Shown: piece by piece, positions 54,907 through 59,635 of the stretch
Layout of the letters: each line of letters opens with the position of its first letter
How positions within the stretch are numbered: the first letter of the stretch is position 1
From: an uncultured Oscillospiraceae bacterium
Lineage (GTDB): Bacteria > Bacillota > Clostridia > Oscillospirales > Oscillospiraceae
NCBI GenBank assembly: GCA_910588135.1
Contig: CAJUOT010000013.1
Span: 1 to 59,635 of the forward strand
DNA: 59,635 nt
Reading direction: 5' to 3'
Notes under the pieces: model-generated
Seen by the model: the letters and a program-made list of their open reading frames with translations, nothing else
The model's database searches: none
What the model was told of the DNA's origin: nothing
Made by a program: the position numbers and the translations under genes

Positions 54907-55683
54907 TCACATGGCCCCTGGGGGGAATTTCCGGTCCCGCTGGATCTGCTTTGCCCGGTCGCCGGCAGCCCCTTTCCGGGCCGTCCGGCTGATGCGCTTG
55001 TCCAGCCGCGCCGCCAGATGGGAGCCGATGGACTGGAAAATCTGCACCAGAATCACGATGAGCACCACCGCCACCAGCATCACGGCGTAATTATAGCGGT
55101 TGTAGCCATAGTTGATGGCGATCTTGCCCAGGCCGCCGCCGCCGATGGCCCCGGCCATGGCGCCGTAGCCCAGGATGGTGATGAAGGCGGTGGTGAAGCT
55201 GGAGACGAGGGAGGGCAGGCACTCGGGGATCATCACCTTCGAGACGATCTGCCAGGTGGTGCACCCCATGGCCTGGGCGGCCTCCAGCACGCCTTTGTCC
55301 AGCTCCCGCAGGGAGGTCTCCACCAGCCGGGCGATAAAGGGGGCGGCGGCGATGATGAGGGGGGGGATGGAGGCGGGCGTGCCGATCTTGGTGCCCAGCA
55401 GCACCATGCTCAGGGGGAGGACGCACAGCATGAGGATGAGGAAGGGCACCGAGCGCACGATGTTGATGATGAAATTAAGCGCCTTCATCAAAGGGCCGGG
55501 CAGGGGGCGGATGCCGCCCCGGTCCCCCAGGATGAGCAGCACCCCCAGCAGCAGGCCCAGCAGGTAGGCCGCGGCGGTGGCGATGACGGTGGAATACAGC
55601 GTCTCCCAGATGCCGAAGGCGAACTCAGTGAAGTATTTGGGGTTGGCCAGCATCCCGGAAAAGTCGGCGATGAATTTAGCCAT
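54907..55683 (-). CDS. metI: Methionine ABC transporter permease
   Basis: 258 residues, longer than typical MetI (about 220) because of an N-terminal segment and a basic C-terminal tail. The inner-membrane permease signature is ETSLRELDKGVLEAAQAMGCTTWQIVSKVMIPE, in sense (EAA loop), with AAPFIARLVE before it and GYGAMAGAIGGGGLGKIA after it. The ATG overlaps metN by eight bases. Confidence 0.94.
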   Translation of the reverse strand: MAKFIADFSGMLANPKYFTEFAFGIWETLYSTVIATAAAYLLGLLLGVLLILGDRGGIRPLPGPLMKALNFIINIVRSVPFLILMLCVLPLSMVLLGTKIGTPASIPPLIIAAAPFIARLVETSLRELDKGVLEAAQAMGCTTWQIVSKVMIPECLPSLVSSFTTAFITILGYGAMAGAIGGGGLGKIAINYGYNRYNYAVMLVAVVLIVILVQIFQSIGSHLAARLDKRISRTARKGAAGDRAKQIQRDRKFPPGAM

Positions 55684-56680
55684 GGTAATCCCGCACCTCC
55701 TCCATGGTCACGTTGGGCTGGCTTTTGATGTACGCCACGGCCTTTGCCGCCTCCTCGGGGGATTCCGGCAGGCCCAGCAGCATGGTGCCAAAGGCCTGGC
55801 CGTTCACGTTGCGGGTGTCCGCGCCCAGTATGTTCACCTTCACGCCGCAGTCGATGGCCAGGGAGGCGATGAGGGGCTCGTAAGAGGAGCCGCCGTTGAA
55901 GGCGATGCGGATGACATTGGCGGCGGGGAGCTGGTCGATCACCACCCCGTCGGGGTAGACCAGGCGGCGGCCCGCCTCGGTTTTCGGGTTGGAAAAGACC
56001 TCTTCCACTGTCCCTGTTTCCATGACGCGGCCGTGGTCCAGAATGGCCACGTGGGTGCAGATTTCCTCCACCACCGCCATCTCGTGGGTGATCACCACCA
56101 CCGTGATGCCCAGGCGGCGGTTGATGTCCTTGATGAGCCGCAGAATATCCCGGGTGGTCTTGGGGTCCAGGGCGGAGGTGGCCTCGTCGCACAGCAGGAT
56201 TTTGGGGTCGGAGGCCAGGGCCCGGGCGATGGCGACGCGCTGCTTCTGCCCGCCGGACAGCTGGGCGGGGTAGGCGTCCGCCTTGTCGGGCAGACCCACA
56301 ATGTCCAGCAGCTCCCGGGCCCGCTTTTCCCCGTCCGCCCTGCCCACCCTGGCGATCTCCATGGGGAAGCAGATGTTTTTCAGGCAGGTACGCTGCATGA
56401 GCAGGTTGAACTGCTGGAAGATCATGCTGATGGACCGCCGCTGGGCGATGAGCTCGCGCTGGCCCATGGCGCACAGGTCGGCCCCGTCGATGAGCACCTG
56501 CCCCGTGGTGGGGCGCTCCAGCAGGTTGATGCACCGCACCAGGGTGGACTTGCCCGCGCCGCTCATACCCACGATGCCGTACACCGCGCCGTCGCCGATG
56601 GTGAGGGACACGTCCGTCAGGGCGTGGAGCTCCCCCTCGGCGGTGGGGAATGACTTGGACAGGTTTTTCAGTTCGATCAT
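55676..56680 (-). CDS. metN: Methionine ABC transporter ATPase
   Basis: 334 residues. Walker A GMSGAGKSTLVRCIN, Q-loop MIFQQFNLLMQRT, signature LSGGQKQRVAIARA, Walker B ILLCDEATSALD, and H-loop VVVITHEMAVV. A C-terminal NIL/ACT-like domain (about 255-334) gives methionine trans-inhibition. GGGGAGGACCCC precedes the ATG. Its leader is about 165 bases and contains dispersed repeat copy B. No T-box here. Confidence 0.95.
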   Translation of the reverse strand: MIELKNLSKSFPTAEGELHALTDVSLTIGDGAVYGIVGMSGAGKSTLVRCINLLERPTTGQVLIDGADLCAMGQRELIAQRRSISMIFQQFNLLMQRTCLKNICFPMEIARVGRADGEKRARELLDIVGLPDKADAYPAQLSGGQKQRVAIARALASDPKILLCDEATSALDPKTTRDILRLIKDINRRLGITVVVITHEMAVVEEICTHVAILDHGRVMETGTVEEVFSNPKTEAGRRLVYPDGVVIDQLPAANVIRIAFNGGSSYEPLIASLAIDCGVKVNILGADTRNVNGQAFGTMLLGLPESPEEAAKAVAYIKSQPNVTMEEVRDYHG

Positions 56681-56694
56681 GGGGTCCTCCCCTC

Positions 56695-56810
56695 TTTTCG
56701 TCGAAGCAAAGTCCGCTCCACTCCGTTTCCGCCTGCGGCGAAAACTACGTACGCTCCCTTGCTTCTCCTCTCCCCACAAAGCCGAAGACCGGTTTGGCAG
56801 GGGCCCGTTT
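56695..56810 (+). repeat. Dispersed repeat, copy B, inside the metN leader
   Basis: TTTTCGTCGAAGCAAAGTC, GCGGCGAAAACT, CTTGCTTCTCCTCTCCCCAC, then AAAGCC/GGTTTG end hairpin and GGGGCCCG. Near-identical layout to copy A at 25285. Confidence 0.82.
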
Positions 56811-56851
56811 GGGTGTTTCAGATTCCATCTGTGTTGATTACAATGAATGAT

Positions 56852-56880
56852 ATTGTATGCCGCAAGCCGGAAAATGTCAA
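56852..56880 (-). promoter_or_regulatory. metNI promoter
   Basis: Minus-strand TTGACA (56875-56880), a 17-base spacer and TACAAT (56852-56857). The -35 overlaps the TGA stop of the upstream HExxH gene. Confidence 0.85.
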
Positions 56881-57668
56881 GACAGGGAAGCGCAGCCCTC
56901 CGACTTTTGGATATGGGCCCTGATCTCGCCCTCGTGCTCCAGACAGTAGGCGTAGCTGCTTTGCATGAACTCCCGGATGGGCTGGGCGCGGTACATCTGG
57001 TCCAGGGTGTCCAGGACGGGCGTGCCGCCTGCCTCCATGTCAAAGAAATAGGGGTAGATACAGCCGCCCTCTTCCCTGGGGAAATAGGGGTTGATGGAGC
57101 TGAGCCGGGGGTCCCGCATGACGGACTCCACCACCATCTCGCTCAAAATCCACTTCAGCGACGGCCGCTCATACTCGCCGTAACTGTCGTCGAACAGCTG
57201 GTTCCACACATAAAACCAAACGAAGTGGATGAGCTCGTGGATTGCCAGCCCCACCGCGCCCCGCTCGCTGTTGAGGTAGAACACGTCAAACCGCCGCTCC
57301 CTTAAAAAACGGGGTGCGATGGGGTTCATGCTCACGTGGCAGCGCAGGTCGTTGAACAGCCCGGCGCAGTCCACGCGAAAGGCGTCGGCCAGCGCGTCAT
57401 TGATTTGCCCCCGGCAGACCGCCCAGTGGTGGGAATACAGCCGGACCTTCTTATTGATGGTGTCCTCCAGCTGGGTATAGACGGTGCGCAGGGTGCGCGC
57501 TATGTACTCCTTCCGCTGGGGGAAGGGGAGGGCGGCGCAGGTTCTGTCCAGCTGGGGATAGAAGTGGTAGAGGGGCTGTGACCAGAAGCCGGTTTCGCCC
57601 TCTTCCTGAAAGGCCAGGATACTCTGGACCATATCGTCCACACCGGGATTGAGAAAGGTGATATCCAT
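56877..57668 (-). CDS. Unknown protein with HExxH zinc-peptidase-like motif
   Basis: 263 residues, no signal peptide. AIHELIHFVWFYVWNQL at about 143-159 contains HELIH, followed by SEMVVESVM about 30 residues later, which could supply the third ligand (gluzincin-like). The N-terminus (FLNPGVDDMVQSILAF) and rest do not match a family I know. It looks like a cytoplasmic metalloprotease or a relic of one. Followed by metNIQ. Confidence 0.75.
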   Translation of the reverse strand: MDITFLNPGVDDMVQSILAFQEEGETGFWSQPLYHFYPQLDRTCAALPFPQRKEYIARTLRTVYTQLEDTINKKVRLYSHHWAVCRGQINDALADAFRVDCAGLFNDLRCHVSMNPIAPRFLRERRFDVFYLNSERGAVGLAIHELIHFVWFYVWNQLFDDSYGEYERPSLKWILSEMVVESVMRDPRLSSINPYFPREEGGCIYPYFFDMEAGGTPVLDTLDQMYRAQPIREFMQSSYAYCLEHEGEIRAHIQKSEGCASLS

Positions 57669-57760
57669 TGTGGATCAGCTCCCTTGCAAATTTGCCGGCC
57701 ATATTCATTCTAGCACAGGAATCTGACCGGTTCAATACGCAAAAGAGGGGAGAACCTGCT

Positions 57761-58282
57761 TCATTGGGGCGCATACCATTTCAGCACCTCGGTGGTGCCT
57801 GTCAGGCGCAGGGCCGCGCAGGACACCAGAACATCCGCCCCCAGCACAATGAGAGCCGGCGGCCCCAGCCAGGCCGGAATCAGCCCAACAAGGGAGCGGA
57901 CCAGGGGGTGGACCAGGTACGCCAGCGCCAGGGCCAGCACCGTCCAGCAGACGGAGAACACCGGGCACACCAGCCCGTCCAGGCTGCCGGGAAAGCCGGA
58001 ATAGTTCCAGAACTCCACCCCCAGCGCAAAGCGGTAGAACGCCCCCATCAGCAGCTCCGCCCCGGTGGCGGCCAGCCCCCCCGCCAGCGCCACCCACAGG
58101 GGGCTCCGCGCCATGGGGGCCAGCCAGACGATCAGGCACGCCCCCAGGCCGTACACCGGGCAGAGCGGGAGCAGGAGCAGGCATTTCCGGTCCCGCTTGG
58201 GGTGGCGGATGGCCCGGGCGAAGGCTACCTCCAGCAAGAAGCCCGCGAAGCTGTAGATGATGAAATACCAGAGCCAGCGCAT
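57761..58282 (-). CDS. CmpB-family integral membrane protein (putative ABC-transporter type IV)
   Basis: 173 residues with about five hydrophobic segments. FIIYSFAGFLLEVAFA, LCPVYGLGACLIVWL, ELLMGAFYRFALGVEFWNYSGFPGSLDGLVCPVFSVCW, in sense, are the conserved blocks of the ABC_trans_CmpB family (E-x-W-x-Y near the first loop, CPVYG). Function unknown despite the name. Its relation to the HExxH gene 90 bases downstream is unclear. Confidence 0.85.
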   Translation of the reverse strand: MRWLWYFIIYSFAGFLLEVAFARAIRHPKRDRKCLLLLPLCPVYGLGACLIVWLAPMARSPLWVALAGGLAATGAELLMGAFYRFALGVEFWNYSGFPGSLDGLVCPVFSVCWTVLALALAYLVHPLVRSLVGLIPAWLGPPALIVLGADVLVSCAALRLTGTTEVLKWYAPQ

Positions 58283-58475
58283 AAAAATCCCCCACCCATT
58301 TTTTACCGGGGATTCCGGCCCCGGAAGGGGCGGAACTCCCTATTCTGAAACTTAGGATGGGGAGGCGGGGGCGGTTTGATACACGGGATTTTTTCACTTT
58401 GCACAGGCTTTTCCCCGGCCCGGCGGGCGGAAGGGGGAAATCCGGGGATGCCAAAGGTTTTTCCCGCGCAAGGGA
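58283..58475. other. Intergenic stretch upstream of tRNA cluster
   Basis: Between the CmpB-family start and the tRNA promoter. Contains a CCGGGG/CCCCGG-type hairpin near 58303-58335 and little else recognisable. Confidence 0.35.
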
Positions 58476-58504
58476 TTGACAACGGCGGGGCTTTGTGCTA
58501 TCAT
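58476..58504 (+). promoter_or_regulatory. tRNA cluster promoter
   Basis: TTGACA (58476-58481), a 17-base spacer and TATCAT (58499-58504) with TGC extended -10. Confidence 0.87.
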
Positions 58505-58538
58505 ATCCAAGCTGATGTTTGCGGATGCGCCCATTTAC

Positions 58539-58612
58539 GCGGGTGTAGTTCAATGGTAGAATCCCAGCCTTCCAAGCTGGTCGCGTGGGTTCGATTCCCA
58601 TCACCCGCTCCA
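58539..58612 (+). tRNA. tRNA-Gly (UCC)
   Basis: Acceptor GCGGGTG/CACCCGC; anticodon loop CTTCCAA in stem CCAGC/GCTGG; T arm GTTCGATTC; CCA encoded at the end. Confidence 0.96.
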
Positions 58613-58615
58613 TAC

Positions 58616-58692
<77 letters not shown>

Positions 58693-58696
58693 CGGC

Positions 58697-58795
58697 GTCG
58701 GGGTAAAGTCCAGTTCGTTCGGGACGACTGTACTCCGTCTCCTGCCCCTGCTTTTCCCCCACGCGGCCCTTGTTTTCGGGTTCGCGCGGGGCCCG
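58697..58795 (+). repeat. Dispersed repeat, copy C, between tRNA genes
   Basis: TCGGGGTAAAGTCC, TTCGGGACG, CCCCTGCTTTTCCCCCACG, then GCGCGGGGCCCG. A diverged copy, closest to copy D. Confidence 0.55.
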
Positions 58796-58819
58796 TTCGG
58801 GCCGTTGCAAATTGCATAT

Positions 58820-58896
58820 GGTGGGTATAGCTCAGCTGGCAGAGCACCGGATTGTGGTTCCGGGTGTCGTGGGTTCGAGCCCCATTACCCACCCCA
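58820..58896 (+). tRNA. tRNA-His (GUG)
   Basis: Encoded G-1 (58820) opposite C73, acceptor GTGGGTA/TACCCAC, anticodon GTG in loop TTGTGGT, T arm GTTCGAGCC, CCA encoded. Confidence 0.95.
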
Positions 58897-58905
58897 TATG
58901 AGGCT

Positions 58906-58933
58906 GAGGGCCGGAGCGTCCGCTCCGGCCCTC
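58906..58933. repeat. Hairpin between tRNA-His and tRNA-Gln
   Basis: GAGGGCCGGAGCG/CGCTCCGGCCCTC with a TC loop. No T run; may be a processing signal or weak terminator. Confidence 0.5.
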
Positions 58934-58948
58934 GCCGCACTTCCACAT

Positions 58949-59023
58949 TGGGGTGTAGCCAAGTGGTAAGGCACGGGACTTTGACTCCCGCATTCGCTGG
59001 TTCGAGTCCAGCCATCCCAGCCA
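58949..59023 (+). tRNA. tRNA-Gln (UUG)
   Basis: Acceptor TGGGGTG/CATCCCA; anticodon TTG in loop CTTTGAC, stem CGGGA/TCCCG; T arm GTTCGAGTC; CCA encoded. Confidence 0.96.
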
Positions 59024-59027
59024 CATC

Positions 59028-59142
59028 GTCGGGGCAAAGTCCATTTCATTCGGGACGCCCTGCGGGCATCCCTCACTCCATTCCCTTGCCCCTCCTCTCC
59101 CCAAACCGCCTGAAGGACGGCGGCCCGGGGGCCCCGTTCCCT
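59028..59142 (+). repeat. Dispersed repeat, copy D, between tRNA genes
   Basis: TCGGGGCAAAGTCC, TTCGGGACG, CCCTTGCCCCTCCTCTCCCC, hairpin CCGCC/GGCGG, then CCCGGGGGCCCC. Same layout as copies A and B. Confidence 0.7.
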
Positions 59143-59145
59143 TAC

Positions 59146-59243
59146 CGCTCCGCTTCCCGCCTGAAGGGCGGCGGAAACCTGCGCCGGACGGGAAATTTTT
59201 TCGCTTCCCCACGAAGCCACAGGGCGGCTTTGCGGGGGCTCCG
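59146..59243 (+). repeat. Dispersed repeat, copy E (partial)
   Basis: Contains TTCGCTTCCCCACGAAGCC and GGCTTTGCGGGGGCTCC, the end hairpin of the family. With copy D it fills the 328-base gap between tRNA-Gln and tRNA-Lys. Confidence 0.65.
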
Positions 59244-59351
59244 GAAAGGGCGAGAACCGCCTGCCCTATGCGCCGGATATTGAAAAGAATGGTGCGCAAT
59301 CCTCGCACGGGCCGTGTTTTGCCGGTTCGTGCGGGGGACAGCCTCAAATTT

Positions 59352-59427
59352 GACCCAGTAGCTCAGTTGGTAGAGCAACGCCCTTTTAAGGCGAAGGTCC
59401 GGGGTTCGAGTCCCCGCTGGGTCACCA
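59352..59427 (+). tRNA. tRNA-Lys (UUU)
   Basis: Acceptor GACCCAG/CTGGGTC; anticodon TTT in loop CTTTTAA, stem CGCC-type; T arm GTTCGAGTC; CCA encoded. Confidence 0.96.
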
Positions 59428-59429
59428 CG

Positions 59430-59465
59430 TCGCCGCAAGCGTCATATCGCTTGCGGCGGCTTTTT
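59430..59465 (+). terminator. Terminator of tRNA cluster
   Basis: GCCGCAAGCG, loop TCATAT, CGCTTGCGGC, then GGCTTTTTC. Confidence 0.92.
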
Positions 59466-59635
59466 CAAAGTCGCCGCTCGCTCATTCTGCTGCGGCTCCT
59501 TTCCCCACGAAAGCTGACGGGCGCTTTCGCGGGGGCCCCTTTTTACCTGGGATGGAAAAAGCAATTTTGCCACATGAAGTCAGCTCTGAAAATCCCGTCA
59601 CCGTTCCGTTTCCGGCTTCGCCGGAAACTGCACTC
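59466..59635 (+). repeat. Dispersed repeat, copy F and start of copy G
   Basis: Copy F: CAAAGTCGCC, CTCCTTTCCCCACGAAAGC, GCTTTCGCGGGGGCCCC (59466-59541). Copy G begins near 59598 with CGTTTCCGGC-TTC-GCCGGAAACTG, as in copies A and B, and runs off the window. Confidence 0.65.

Noticed and set aside
56695..56851. SAM or other methionine riboswitch in the metN leader
   Set aside because: The leader is mostly dispersed repeat B, which also occurs near unrelated genes. No SAM-riboswitch core was seen.

Overview
The window reads as chromosomal DNA of a GC-rich, spore-forming, anaerobic Firmicute, most likely a gut Oscillospiraceae (Flavonifractor/Oscillibacter-like). This is inferred from spo0A, spoIVB and dipicolinate synthase genes, rubrerythrins and rubredoxin, T-box and c-di-GMP-I leaders, addAB, SLH-anchored surface proteins and the ribosomal protein operon layout. 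Species cannot be assigned from sequence reading alone.

Layout. 1-3.5 kb: addB and the start of addA (minus). 3.6-5.0 kb: infC-rpmI-rplT behind an attenuator-like leader. 5.1-9.4 kb: MoxR-DUF58-transglutaminase set. 9.4-10.6 kb: rpsF-ssb-rpsR. 10.6-19.6 kb: a methyltransferase, a DedA-like membrane protein, an SLH transglutaminase, a phosphopantetheinyl transferase, a polysaccharide deacetylase, two COG0523 metal GTPases, and an ECF sigma/DUF4179 pair. 19.7-22.1 kb: serA and serC. 22.3-26.0 kb: arsR, HMA protein, methyltransferase and metal P-type ATPase. 26-28.8 kb: marR-degV, then perR-rubrerythrin-rubredoxin. 28.9-31.5 kb: proBA and a small membrane protein, with an exact parS-type sequence between them. 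31.9-39.4 kb: spoIVB, spo0A, ahcY, pncB, rubrerythrin and dpaAB. 39.5-43.7 kb: corA with a leader ORF, a second ECF/DUF4179 pair, and a WYL regulator joined to a zinc ribbon. 43.8-45.7 kb: a surface protein whose leader holds four tandem c-di-GMP-I riboswitch aptamers. 45.9-50.4 kb: marR with a heterodimeric ABC exporter. 50.5-53.4 kb: glycan synthesis pair. 53.5-56.7 kb: methionine ABC transporter with an AUG-specifier T-box in front of metQ only. 56.9-58.3 kb: HExxH protein and CmpB-family membrane protein. 58.5-59.4 kb: tRNA Gly-Arg-His-Gln-Lys.

The most striking signal is the run of four c-di-GMP-I (GEMM) aptamers at about 45.13-45.54 kb upstream of a secreted beta-helix/SLH-like protein. 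It suggests that a surface structure is set by cyclic di-GMP with unusual stringency. Next are the parS palindrome at 31.0 kb, the AUA start and attenuator of infC, the internal Met T-box, a proline-rich leader ORF before corA, a COG0523 GTPase carrying a DUF1980-like C-terminus, and several families of short structured repeats. Many repeats sit at gene ends, in 5' leaders or between tRNAs.

Most genes fall into tight operons with overlapping stop/start codons. Many promoters match TTGACA-N17-TATAAT closely, and several metal or stress regulators have recognisable palindromic operators in their own promoters.
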